From NCBI RefSeq assembly GCF_000424585.1, contig NZ_AUKE01000005.1:124001-188000 (forward strand): 64,000 bases of DNA, in the 5' to 3' direction. Both the position numbers and the translations under genes were made by a program. A model generated the notes under the pieces. That model searched no databases. It was not told the DNA's origin and was given only the letters and a program-made list of their open reading frames with translations. This DNA comes from Butyrivibrio sp. MC2013 (lineage in GTDB: Bacteria; Bacillota; Clostridia; Lachnospirales; Lachnospiraceae). Numbering within the stretch: position 1 is the stretch's first letter; each line of letters begins with the position of its first letter. Shown piece by piece: positions 1-8,649 of this stretch.

Positions 1-1404
1 CCAAAAGTCAGGATCATCTGTAAGCTCCATCTCATAAGCGCAGCTATAATGGTTATCAAAGTCAGGATGAAACTGTGCCACAGTGATATCATCACTTCCA
101 GCGGCCTTCTGCTCCAGGATGTATGCCACTCTCTCATCATAATCTCTGCGGATCCTCATGAGCATAACGCCGCAGTCTATAAGATCAAATATGAGATAGA
201 TGCTAAGAGCCGCCGCACATACAGCGTAGATAAAGGTCAGCATACTGCCAAGCGCCTTCTCCAGCACTTCTCCCGAGACCTTTTCACCAACGCTCTCCTT
301 CATAAGAGCACAGCTGTCTTCATAATTCTCAGCCTCCCTGAGATTATCAGACAGGCCCTGGATGCAGGCGATCAATAGGAATATACCTGCGCCAAAGATA
401 GCTCTTACCTGAGGGAGCGCTGTTGCTATCAGCACATAGAGAGTAGCAAAATACAGTGCAAAGAAGGTCAGCCTGTTGCGAAGGGCAATAACCAGTCTTG
501 TAAGCTCCAGGTGCCCCTCTCTTCTGTATATATACATAACTGTCCAAAGGACTGTTGCAGCAAAGATTGCCAGCAGTATCAGAAATTCATCTCTGTTATA
601 AAGCGTCAGCTTCTGGAACCTGGCAATATACTTGGCAAGTCCGCTGTAATTCTCTTCTGCAAAGCTCCCTCTGAGCCTGGCTCCGGGAGAAAGTACCATA
701 AAGGCAAGACCTACCACATTACCTGCAAATGCACTGTAATGATAAGCAGGGATCACCCTTTTCGACCACTTCCTGTAGCCATAGAGGATGATGAGAAAAA
801 GAGCTGCCGCTCCTGATGTATTCTCATTGCACCAGCCTGCTGCCCAGCCAAAGAAGAATGCTCCTATAATGAGAGGCAGTGAAGCCTTGCGGTCTGCTGC
901 AAGGAGATCTCTCATCCAGGTCATAAAGCCCAGGATGATCACGGCTCCCCAAAGATAAGTCATAGTGCCTGCCATCCAGAGCATGGTCTGAGCCATATTA
1001 ACTGAGAATATCCACAGTCCCAGCTGTACCAGGAGCATCACAAAAGGATCCCACCTGTCACGCCTTCTCACATTCATATATACAAGAAAAGACAGCAGCA
1101 TAAACATACAGCTGTTGATGATCTTGAATATCCACTGGGGCAGGCAGAGCATAAACCTAAAGAATATAAAGGTCACAGTCCTGCTGTTCCATGTCATGTA
1201 CTGCTGATACTCCTGCTTAAAGAGATCAAGGACTGACTTTGCCTCCCTTACCTGGGATCCATAGCTCATATCATCCGAGATAAGAGGCGTAAAGAAGTTA
1301 AACATGAGTATAAATACAAAGGAGATCAACGCTATGACTGCCACAGCAGTAAAGCGCACATCATGCTTATTTGCCCTGCCTCTTTGCAAGGCTTTATTAT
1401 CCAT
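1..1404 (-). CDS. Partial DUF6056-type polytopic membrane protein (3' end outside window)
   Basis: The frame opens with ATG at 1404 (MDNKALQRGRANKHD) and stays open for 468 codons to the left edge, so the C-terminus is missing. The protein is strongly hydrophobic with about ten membrane spans. After the first span it has a loop with FFTPLISDDMSYGSQ, followed by YQQYMTWNSRTVTFIFFRF; this acidic-loop layout resembles DUF6056/GtrII-like proteins, which are thought to be polytopic glycosyltransferases using lipid-linked sugars. Its start lies 5 bases after the stop of the Wzy-like gene upstream, so it is probably the distal gene of that operon. A role in decorating the surface polysaccharide is inferred from family and context; no catalytic residue can be assigned with certainty. 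Confidence 0.75.
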   Translation of the reverse strand, partial: MDNKALQRGRANKHDVRFTAVAVIALISFVFILMFNFFTPLISDDMSYGSQVREAKSVLDLFKQEYQQYMTWNSRTVTFIFFRFMLCLPQWIFKIINSCMFMLLSFLVYMNVRRRDRWDPFVMLLVQLGLWIFSVNMAQTMLWMAGTMTYLWGAVIILGFMTWMRDLLAADRKASLPLIIGAFFFGWAAGWCNENTSGAAALFLIILYGYRKWSKRVIPAYHYSAFAGNVVGLAFMVLSPGARLRGSFAEENYSGLAKYIARFQKLTLYNRDEFLILLAIFAATVLWTVMYIYRREGHLELTRLVIALRNRLTFFALYFATLYVLIATALPQVRAIFGAGIFLLIACIQGLSDNLREAENYEDSCALMKESVGEKVSGEVLEKALGSMLTFIYAVCAAALSIYLIFDLIDCGVMLMRIRRDYDERVAYILEQKAAGSDDITVAQFHPDFDNHYSCAYEMELTDDPDFW

Positions 1405-1408
1405 ATTT

Positions 1409-2611
1409 TCAGTCCTGACTTTCATTATTATCCGGAACCTCCATGCCAAATAAATACAAGGCCGCTATGGGCAACAGGATATTCCTGCCTATATAAACAG
1501 ATACAAAGTGAGCTTCAGCAATAGTATATATGCTCACAAGTGTGATCAATATCAAAGCAGCCCCGTCCCTCATCTTCATAGCCCTTATCATTATAAAGAG
1601 TATGACAAGGCATATTACAGCAGCCGGGATCATGCCATACCAATAGGCCAGCCTGCACCAGCCCATATCAAAATAATAGTCTGTATCTCTACCTGCAAAG
1701 AGCTTCCAGCTCTCATATGCTCCGGGATGGGCATCCCAGTTCCAGTAGAGATTCTTGATCCTGCCTGTGAGGAGCCTGTCTGCAAACTGTACATAAGGAT
1801 GCTCCTCTCTCCAGGTATATCTGCTGACTCTGGCAGACCATATGGAGAAGCCTATGCTGAATATGTATCCAAGGGTCCCAATTATATAAGGGATGATATT
1901 AGCAGCCAGTGCAGGGACATATCTTAGAAGAGAGAATACGATAACCGCAAGAGTCCCTATGATCATAGCTGTATCGCAGCCTGTCAGCAAATAAAAAGAG
2001 AGATTAGCTGCAAATACCAGAAGATAATGATACCATTTCATATCCCTATAGTACAAATACAGGAAGAGAAGTATCAACACCATGAGCATGCAGTGAAAGG
2101 CATTGGCATCACCCATGCCAAAGCAGTAACGCTTTATACCTTCTCCCGAGATATTGCTGATGCCTCCGTATATACCTGTCAGAGACAGGATCATAATAAG
2201 GCCCGTGCCGCACAGCGTCTCATAAAAATAAGTCTTTAAGACCCTCCTGAGATCCAGCCCTGTCATAGCAGCTGTAAACATAAAAAAGCGCAGGAGCTCA
2301 TTTCTTCCGGAAAAGAAATAATCCGTCCCGCCTAATATGATCAAAAAGACAAAGAAAAGAAAAGCTTTCCTGTCAAAGCTATTTATACCAAGAAGGACCA
2401 CGGCGCATGCCATCAGAAATGTAAGTCTGAATACATAACTGGGCCAGGGAAAGAGGAAGTTGCTCTTATCCACTATCACAAGGCCTATCTCCAATGTCAG
2501 CATCAGAAAAAACAGTATCTCCCTGATCCTGACTATTTCCGGTCTTTGCAGATATGACGCTGCCCACCCTAAAGCTCTTATATTATTCTTATCATCATAG
2601 GCAGCAGCCAT
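1409..2611 (-). CDS. Wzy-like O-antigen/polysaccharide polymerase
   Basis: About 400 residues with at least ten hydrophobic spans and a longer polar loop near residues 255-310 (after FSIWSARVSRYTWREEHPY), the usual layout of Wzy/O-antigen polymerases, which join undecaprenyl-linked repeat units outside the membrane. These proteins are poorly conserved in sequence, so the call rests on topology and position among glycosyltransferases. The frame extends 6 codons further upstream to a TTG, but the ATG at 2611 (MAAAYDDKNN) is better placed behind a GAGGAG sequence and is chosen. It follows a GT11 gene by about 27 bases in the same direction. An O-antigen ligase-type function is an alternative. 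Confidence 0.65.
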   Translation of the reverse strand: MAAAYDDKNNIRALGWAASYLQRPEIVRIREILFFLMLTLEIGLVIVDKSNFLFPWPSYVFRLTFLMACAVVLLGINSFDRKAFLFFVFLIILGGTDYFFSGRNELLRFFMFTAAMTGLDLRRVLKTYFYETLCGTGLIMILSLTGIYGGISNISGEGIKRYCFGMGDANAFHCMLMVLILLFLYLYYRDMKWYHYLLVFAANLSFYLLTGCDTAMIIGTLAVIVFSLLRYVPALAANIIPYIIGTLGYIFSIGFSIWSARVSRYTWREEHPYVQFADRLLTGRIKNLYWNWDAHPGAYESWKLFAGRDTDYYFDMGWCRLAYWYGMIPAAVICLVILFIMIRAMKMRDGAALILITLVSIYTIAEAHFVSVYIGRNILLPIAALYLFGMEVPDNNESQD

Positions 2612-2638
2612 ATGCTCCCGTCTCCTCAATCATCATTA

Positions 2639-3679
2639 TCATGCCGCCCGGCGTATCAGCCCAAGTCGCCTCATAAGGCTCAGCCTGATCCTGCCTGCAA
2701 ACCATGTGTAATATACCATTTTGGCTCCAAGCATACCGATCTTATATTTTATGCCCTCAGGCTTATGTCCCAGCTCTGAATAAAATCTGTTTTTACTCTT
2801 ATATTCTTCCAGTTCTCTCCTGCATTCATCAGCGGTGAATATCCTGCCCTTCCTGTCCTGATAATTGAGGAAGCTGTAGATATTCTGCTCTGAAGCCCAA
2901 TAACCGTCTGACAGATTATATCTGGCCCAGTATTTGGGAGCTATGACGTATCGAAGTGTGTCACTGGTCATCACAGGAAAAAGAGCAAAGGATGAATTGG
3001 ATAATATGAGATATCTGGCATTCTTGACAGCCACATAGTCACCTGCCATATCAAAGTGGTATGCAGGGATCTCAGGCAGTACCTTGGCTGCTGCCTCGGT
3101 ATCATCTGTCACTATCATAAATTCCATATCAGGATTTAATGCCCTCATGTTCTTCATAGCCCTGAGCCAGTAGCTCCTGGGCAAAAAGAGCTCGGGAGAT
3201 GAACTATACTCTCCTCCCCTCATATTAAGGATGCAGAGATTGTCCCTGGTGTATTCATGACTGTCATATTCATCTTTGACCTTAAGCCAGTCCCTGATCT
3301 CATCCCTGTGAGCAGCAAAATAGCTCTCCGCCTGAAGATTGCCCCTAAGAAGTGTATTATCCTCCACTTCCATAATGGACATATCAGCGCCGCTGACATA
3401 TATGCCTCTTGTCATATCTGCCCCCGAGCTGGCCTTATAGAGCCTATCCTCAGCGTCATTCCAGATAGTCATCCCTTGACGCTCATCATCCGTCAGCTCA
3501 CGGCCTGTATCTATATCCATGAAATACATGCCCTTCCTGGAATGGATATTATTGCCAAACTGCTCGGGATTATAAAGGCCAAACTCACAGCCTCTGTCAA
3601 GAGCCACGGCCCTGGCAGTCACATATGCAAAGAGCTGGTTGCCCAGCCCCTGACCTTCTATCAATTCAGTAGCTATCAT
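2639..3679 (-). CDS. GT11-family (alpha-1,2-fucosyltransferase-like) glycosyltransferase, variant motif
   Basis: 346 residues. The N-terminus has the GT11 hallmark GLGNQLF (residues 11-17). The C-terminal half has the conserved NSSFALFP stretch, where the canonical family has NSSYSWW. GT11 enzymes transfer fucose from GDP-fucose in alpha-1,2 linkage. The usual HxRRGDY donor-site motif appears here as NMRGGEY (residues 152-158), with His, the second Arg and Asp all changed, so donor or acceptor specificity may differ. ATG 3679 follows AAGGA at good spacing. It lies 12 bases after the ABC transporter stop and is probably co-transcribed with it. GDP-fucose synthesis genes occur at 50524-52604. 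The family call is firm; the fucosyl specificity is inferred. Confidence 0.8.
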   Translation of the reverse strand: MIATELIEGQGLGNQLFAYVTARAVALDRGCEFGLYNPEQFGNNIHSRKGMYFMDIDTGRELTDDERQGMTIWNDAEDRLYKASSGADMTRGIYVSGADMSIMEVEDNTLLRGNLQAESYFAAHRDEIRDWLKVKDEYDSHEYTRDNLCILNMRGGEYSSSPELFLPRSYWLRAMKNMRALNPDMEFMIVTDDTEAAAKVLPEIPAYHFDMAGDYVAVKNARYLILSNSSFALFPVMTSDTLRYVIAPKYWARYNLSDGYWASEQNIYSFLNYQDRKGRIFTADECRRELEEYKSKNRFYSELGHKPEGIKYKIGMLGAKMVYYTWFAGRIRLSLMRRLGLIRRAA

Positions 3680-3690
3680 ATATCATATCC

Positions 3691-5523
3691 TTAGTGGACG
3701 ATATGTTTGCCGTCCAGCGTGGTCTCCACTATCTTCTCGTTGGACACCTCATAGATTATATCACATTTCTCTATGGTATTAAGACGGTGGGCTATGATGA
3801 TCATGGTCTTCCTGCCGTGGAAGCTGTTGACCGCTTCCATGACAGCTGCCTCTGTCTCATTATCAAGAGCAGATGTAGCTTCATCAAATACCAGAATCTC
3901 GGGATTATGATAGAGAGCTCTTGCTATGCCTATCCTCTGACGCTGTCCGCCGGAGAGCCTTACGCCTCTGTCACCTATCTTGGTATCAAGACCCTCGGGA
4001 AGGGATCTGACAAATTCATCAAGCTGAGCTTCCCTCAGCACTTCCCATATCCTGTCTTCATTTATCTCATCCGCCTCTATACCAAAGGCTATATTTTCAC
4101 GAATACTTTCATCTATAAGATATATACTCTGGGGGATATATCCTATCTGAGCCAGCCAGGAGCCATAATTAGAGAAGATATTCCTGCCATCACAGGTGAT
4201 CTGGCCTGTCTGGGCATGGAGGAGTCCCAGGAGTATGTCTACCACAGTGGACTTACCGGCACCTGATGTTCCCATGATGCCCACTGACTTGCCCTTAGGG
4301 ATCAGCATATCTGCATCCGAGAAGATATTCTTGTCCGCATCGGGATAGTGGAAGGTGATATGCTCCATCCTGATCTCATGATCCAGCTTCAGAGCCGGTC
4401 CTTCTGCTAAGTGGTGTACCGCTTTCATCTCAGTATCAAACTTCATGGATTCTGTCAGATTCTCAAATACATAATCCAGACTAGGCTGAGAATAAGCAAT
4501 CTCTGTGATATAGGTATTGATCCTGTTGACACCGGGCATGACCCTCATAGCAGCAAGGCCAAAGGCTGTCAGCTGAGGTATGAGCTTGGTCACATTATTG
4601 CCCATGATCACATTAAAGCCTATAAAGGCTATGACACTGACCATGAACACAGTCTCTATCATATAGCGGGGCAGAGCGTTGAGCACCGCATAATTTCTGG
4701 ATATGGCAGCTCCTATGAGTCCACTCTCATAATAATTTCTGATAAAAAAGTCTTCTCTGTTTAATACTTTAACATCCTTGAGACCATAAATAGCCTGGAG
4801 TCTCCACTTGGCGATCCTGGACTGTATAGCCTGGTTTTTGCTGCCCATTTTCTGAGCTCTGGGCTTGATGAGAAAGGTATTGATAAGGGTGAGAAGCCCC
4901 AGCACTACTACAATAAAGGTAGCCATCTGCCAGTTAACTAGCAGCAGCACTATAGCAAGAAGTACTGCTACTACCAGCTCTGTTGCCAGCTGAAGTAGCG
5001 CCATGACAAGGGCAAAAACGTGAGGGATATCGCTATCAGTGATACGAAAGACTGTGGGGATATCCGCACCAAGATAATATTCATAAGGGCGGTTAAGGAA
5101 TTCCCTCATAACCCTGGAGATCATCTGATTACGCCCATATACAGCAAAAGAATTCTGACATGCTGCCAAAAAGAGCAGGAAAACATTCTTGACTATAAAG
5201 AGTATGATCAGAGCTGCAAGCAAAAAGATGATCACAGAGCGGTCATCATTTAGTCCAAAAAAGGCCATAAGCCCCCTGACAAAAGGGAACTTCTCCGAAG
5301 CTGCTTCAATCCCGCTGTGGAGAGTGACAGGGTCTATGATGGCTGTAACAACAGGCACTATCATGGATACTCCAAGAGTCTCAAATACACCTCCTATGAG
5401 GATGAGCACCGCAAGGCCCACTGCCTGCTTTTTTTGCTTTTTATCAAATATATATCTGAGCTTGTGTATGATCGAGCCTGAAGCTCTCTTTTCCTTACTG
5501 CTCTTTGTGTTAGTACTGTTCAT
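3691..5523 (-). CDS. ABC transporter, fused permease and ATPase (MsbA/PglK-type lipid-linked oligosaccharide flippase)
   Basis: 610 residues. An N-terminal six-span membrane domain (about residues 35-320) is followed by an ATPase domain with Walker A GTSGAGKS (418-425), signature LSGGQRQR (523-530) and Walker B ILVFDEATSALD (from 543). This fused half-transporter is the layout of MsbA and of PglK, which flips lipid-linked oligosaccharides. Its place between glycosyltransferase genes, with no Wzx-type flippase recognised in the window, suggests that it moves the glycan precursor across the membrane. The start ATG overlaps the stop of the preceding GT2 gene (ATGA) and is preceded by GGAG. A lipid or peptide exporter is less likely in this context. 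Confidence 0.85.
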   Translation of the reverse strand: MNSTNTKSSKEKRASGSIIHKLRYIFDKKQKKQAVGLAVLILIGGVFETLGVSMIVPVVTAIIDPVTLHSGIEAASEKFPFVRGLMAFFGLNDDRSVIIFLLAALIILFIVKNVFLLFLAACQNSFAVYGRNQMISRVMREFLNRPYEYYLGADIPTVFRITDSDIPHVFALVMALLQLATELVVAVLLAIVLLLVNWQMATFIVVVLGLLTLINTFLIKPRAQKMGSKNQAIQSRIAKWRLQAIYGLKDVKVLNREDFFIRNYYESGLIGAAISRNYAVLNALPRYMIETVFMVSVIAFIGFNVIMGNNVTKLIPQLTAFGLAAMRVMPGVNRINTYITEIAYSQPSLDYVFENLTESMKFDTEMKAVHHLAEGPALKLDHEIRMEHITFHYPDADKNIFSDADMLIPKGKSVGIMGTSGAGKSTVVDILLGLLHAQTGQITCDGRNIFSNYGSWLAQIGYIPQSIYLIDESIRENIAFGIEADEINEDRIWEVLREAQLDEFVRSLPEGLDTKIGDRGVRLSGGQRQRIGIARALYHNPEILVFDEATSALDNETEAAVMEAVNSFHGRKTMIIIAHRLNTIEKCDIIYEVSNEKIVETTLDGKHIVH

Positions 5524-6626
5524 TTTTTACTCCTAAGTGGCAAAATTACGTAGTCATTCAGATCCATAAAGATGTTATATAATATGGGACTTATGAGAAA
5601 GAGGCGGTTTCTGAGCTTATCTCCCTTTTTGCTCTCCGGAAGGGAATATATATCTTCAAAGGACTGCCTGCTCTCTTCTATCACGCTTCTAAGCTGCTCC
5701 ATCTTGATCTTCTTATCAGTATCAGATGATCTTCTTTCTCTCGTATATAAGAGGAGCAGTTTCTTATATACCATATACTCATGTATAAGTGCAAGCCCGT
5801 CAGTCCCCGCCTGCCTCAGCACCCTGTCTCTCTCCCTGTATGCAGGGATCTGGTGCGTGAATATCTGGGAGGGCACACCCTGGTTCATGATGCTGCCCTT
5901 TCTGTCCACAATGTAATAATAGAGCCTGTCTTTTAGGACTACGCCCCTCTTAAGGCCCGCAAGGAGCCTTGTGGTATATACTATGTCCTCATAATAGCCC
6001 TTAGGGAATCTCAGCTCTCCTGCAGTCTCACGGCGGTAGAGCTTATTCCAGGCGCAGTTCCTCACAGGATAATCCTCCGGCTCACTGACAAGGTGATAGA
6101 GGAGTTCATCCCTGTCCATAAGAGCATGTGTGGATATAAGGCGCTCTGCTACAGCCCCTTTAGAAAGGCTGCCCGCAGACCTCTTATTCCATATATCCCA
6201 GCCCTCCTGTTCAGATACTTCCATATATGAAGTAACAACGATATCAGCATCATACTCAAGATAGGCCGCCATCATCTTCATGTAGATATCAGGACTTACA
6301 AAGTCATCTCCGTCCACAAAGGCATAAAAAGCGCCCTTTGCCCTCTCCATAGCATAATCTCTTGCAAGCCCCAGGCCCTGATTCTCTGTATGGAATACCC
6401 TGATCCTGTCATCCTCCAGGGCCAGCCTGTCGCAAATAGCAGGCGAAGAATCAGTGGAGCCGTCATCTACCACAAGGATCTCCAGATTCTTGTAAGTCTG
6501 CTGCATGATGGATCTGATGCAGCGCTCTATATATTGTTCTATATTGTAGCAGGCCACTATTACCGATATGCATTCACCTTTGCCTTCGGGAATAGGGGCA
6601 AGCTCACCATCTATGATCTTGCGCAT
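5520..6626 (-). CDS. GT2 family glycosyltransferase
   Basis: A GT-A type glycosyltransferase starting at ATG 6626 (MRKIIDGELAP), behind a GGAG/AAAGG ribosome site; the longer frame running into the preceding gene is rejected. The N-terminal half has SVIVACYNIEQYIERC, then LVVDDGSTDSSPAICD and the metal-binding FVDGDDFV, the nucleotide-sugar binding core of family 2. The C-terminal third resembles that of EpsJ/WcaA-like enzymes, and the substrate cannot be read from the sequence. It starts 20 bases after the GT11 gene stop and its own stop overlaps the ABC transporter start, so the three genes appear translationally linked. Confidence 0.87.
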   Translation of the reverse strand: MRKIIDGELAPIPEGKGECISVIVACYNIEQYIERCIRSIMQQTYKNLEILVVDDGSTDSSPAICDRLALEDDRIRVFHTENQGLGLARDYAMERAKGAFYAFVDGDDFVSPDIYMKMMAAYLEYDADIVVTSYMEVSEQEGWDIWNKRSAGSLSKGAVAERLISTHALMDRDELLYHLVSEPEDYPVRNCAWNKLYRRETAGELRFPKGYYEDIVYTTRLLAGLKRGVVLKDRLYYYIVDRKGSIMNQGVPSQIFTHQIPAYRERDRVLRQAGTDGLALIHEYMVYKKLLLLYTRERRSSDTDKKIKMEQLRSVIEESRQSFEDIYSLPESKKGDKLRNRLFLISPILYNIFMDLNDYVILPLRSKK

Positions 6627-6645
6627 GCCTTTCTCCAAATAATAC

Positions 6646-7521
6646 TTATCTTGCCGGCACCTTCTCCATCCAGTCAGAATAGATGTCCGACATATCCTTA
6701 TTATTGATCCATTTATGAGGTGCCAGAGTGACTCCTCCCCTCTCTCCAAGGTAGGCTCCCCACCAGGAATAAGAGGAATTGGCTATGATATGATTCCTGC
6801 ACAGAGACATCAAAAAGAATTCCTTCAGATCCCTGTTTTCACCGCTTTCTGATACAAATACAACGCCGTCAAGGCTGCCATATCTCTCCCTGCACCAGTC
6901 TATATCATTTGAAAAGAATATATACCTTGGCTTATCTATCCTGCCTGCCATTATCTCCATGGCTTTGTCATAATAGCTTTCTGTACATATGCCGCCATAG
7001 GTCTTTGCTACGCCCGGCCAGAGATAATCGCCTCTCCTTATATGTACGCTTACAGCAGCAGGATCACAGACTGCTTTCAAAAGATCAGGGTCTGACAGGG
7101 CAATGATATCATCCCTTCGCCCAAGGATCTCTGTCTTTAGGCTCTCTCTGATATCTTCCCCTTCAAAATATTTTTCAGACTGAAAGAAGCCGTCCAGATA
7201 CACATCATCCAGGTCTTTTATACGAGCCGAATAATTGCCGTCTGCAGGCTCAAAATAGTCCTTGGACTTCCTGCCAAATATCTTACGCCTGATCCTGTGA
7301 TAGGGATCCATATAGGCATCCCTCATAGCACGAACTTCGTCATCTGTAGCACTGACAACATCCAGACCCAGCTTGTCCAATAAAGGGACTCTTTGCTTGT
7401 CCGTCTGCATCCTGGAGACCTCATCTATTTTCACTTGTCGGCCCATGGCCAGAAGGCTCTTGTAAAGGGCGTATATAAACAGCTGATTACCCAGGCCTCC
7501 CTGTAATTTGATTATTATCAT
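6646..7521 (-). CDS. Alpha-1,2-fucosyltransferase-like glycosyltransferase (GT11)
   Basis: 291 residues with a complete set of GT11 motifs: GGLGNQLF (residues 8-15), HIRRGDY (160-166), FFSNDIDWC (202-210) and NSSYSWWGAYL (248-258). The family transfers L-fucose from GDP-fucose to a galactose-type acceptor in alpha-1,2 linkage in the cytoplasm. In contrast to the GT11 protein at 2639-3679, the HxRRGD motif is intact here. ATG 7521 follows AGGATAAGAG. It lies between a GT2 gene and the SGNH/MBOAT pair in the same direction. The family is certain. Fucose as donor is likely, because Gmd and GDP-fucose synthase are encoded in the window. Confidence 0.88.
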   Translation of the reverse strand: MIIIKLQGGLGNQLFIYALYKSLLAMGRQVKIDEVSRMQTDKQRVPLLDKLGLDVVSATDDEVRAMRDAYMDPYHRIRRKIFGRKSKDYFEPADGNYSARIKDLDDVYLDGFFQSEKYFEGEDIRESLKTEILGRRDDIIALSDPDLLKAVCDPAAVSVHIRRGDYLWPGVAKTYGGICTESYYDKAMEIMAGRIDKPRYIFFSNDIDWCRERYGSLDGVVFVSESGENRDLKEFFLMSLCRNHIIANSSYSWWGAYLGERGGVTLAPHKWINNKDMSDIYSDWMEKVPAR

Positions 7522-7557
7522 CTCTTATCCTGTTCCCTTATGATACAGTATCCCGAT

Positions 7558-8631
7558 TTAGTTTATGATCCCGTTAAAATCATAGCCTTGATAGTAGCTC
7601 TCCAGATCGTCATAATAGCTGTCAACATTTTCCTTAGTTAGTCTTCCCTCGCCCTCTGCCATCATTCCCATGAGCCTGTCATTTATATGATCCAGATAGT
7701 GGAGAGAGTCCCTGTAATTATCCAGATCTCCCGTAATATCTGTCCTGTCATCAAAAGCATAAAGCTCTATATTGTCATATTGAAGGATGAGGTACGCAGC
7801 CAGCTTGTAGCTCTCAATGTCCTTTATAAGATCCCCGGCTTCATACTCGCCGCCCCACCATACGCAGCTATAGGGCGGGAAAAAGTATATAAAGCGGGTA
7901 TCAGGATATTTCCCGGCAGCAGCTGTGATATTCTGCTCTACAGTCTCTGTGATATTCCTTATATCTTCATCTGTCAGATGGGGAAGTTCTGCAGGCTCAT
8001 CAAAATGCTCTCTTCCTGCAAGTACAGCTTCGCGCCCCCTGGCAGCTCCTTCCATCCAGTTGGAGTACTCATCAAAGCCTGTCACGCCGCCCCGGGCGCC
8101 CATAAGAGACTTTATGATCATAGGCAGGGCATAGCCTGCAATGACTGTACCGTTTAGGAGGTAATTCACATCATTAAATATATTATCATCATAGAGATAA
8201 TCGGGATATGTACCCAGGTCCTGTCTGTCAGAGTCCTTTGGAAGACGCAGATAGTTGCCGTCTATGCCCCTTATCACAGTCTTTATATCATGGGTCCCAA
8301 GAGCCAGCTCCACATTATCGCCGATCTCTCTGTACATTGCTCCGGAATAGCACACCTTGATAAAATCTCCGCCCCAAAGCTCCTCCGCAAGAGAGGCCTT
8401 GAAATTCTGGGTCATGCTGGTTCCTGTGATCAGGCTGTCATATTCAAAGTGTCTGGTGATACCGTCGTTTTGATATCTCTCATTATCCAGGCGGTAGTAC
8501 AGGCCGGGAAGAGGCGCATGATAATGAAAGAAGGGATCAATGGCATAGGAAATAAAGCCTGTGAGCAGGAGCACTGCAAGCAGGATTGATATAAGCGATA
8601 TGACCCATTTGCGGCTGCTGATCTTCTTCAA
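7558..8631 (-). CDS. SGNH/DHHW-like membrane-anchored protein paired with an MBOAT acyltransferase
   Basis: 357 residues with one N-terminal membrane anchor (about 10-32) and an extracellular domain. SLITGTSMTQNF (near residue 68) looks like a GDSx-type nucleophile block. Such proteins commonly accompany MBOAT acyltransferases (the AlgJ/AlgX and DltD analogues) and complete acyl transfer to an extracellular polymer. The gene begins with TTG at 8631, supported by AAAGGAAG eight bases upstream, and lies 18 bases after the MBOAT stop, so the two are almost certainly one unit. A C-terminal DHINDR segment is a possible His/Asp block, but the catalytic triad cannot be proven here. The acyl group, often acetyl, is inferred. 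Confidence 0.7.
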   Translation of the reverse strand: MKKISSRKWVISLISILLAVLLLTGFISYAIDPFFHYHAPLPGLYYRLDNERYQNDGITRHFEYDSLITGTSMTQNFKASLAEELWGGDFIKVCYSGAMYREIGDNVELALGTHDIKTVIRGIDGNYLRLPKDSDRQDLGTYPDYLYDDNIFNDVNYLLNGTVIAGYALPMIIKSLMGARGGVTGFDEYSNWMEGAARGREAVLAGREHFDEPAELPHLTDEDIRNITETVEQNITAAAGKYPDTRFIYFFPPYSCVWWGGEYEAGDLIKDIESYKLAAYLILQYDNIELYAFDDRTDITGDLDNYRDSLHYLDHINDRLMGMMAEGEGRLTKENVDSYYDDLESYYQGYDFNGIIN

Positions 8632-8649
8632 TGGTTTTTCTTCCTTTTA

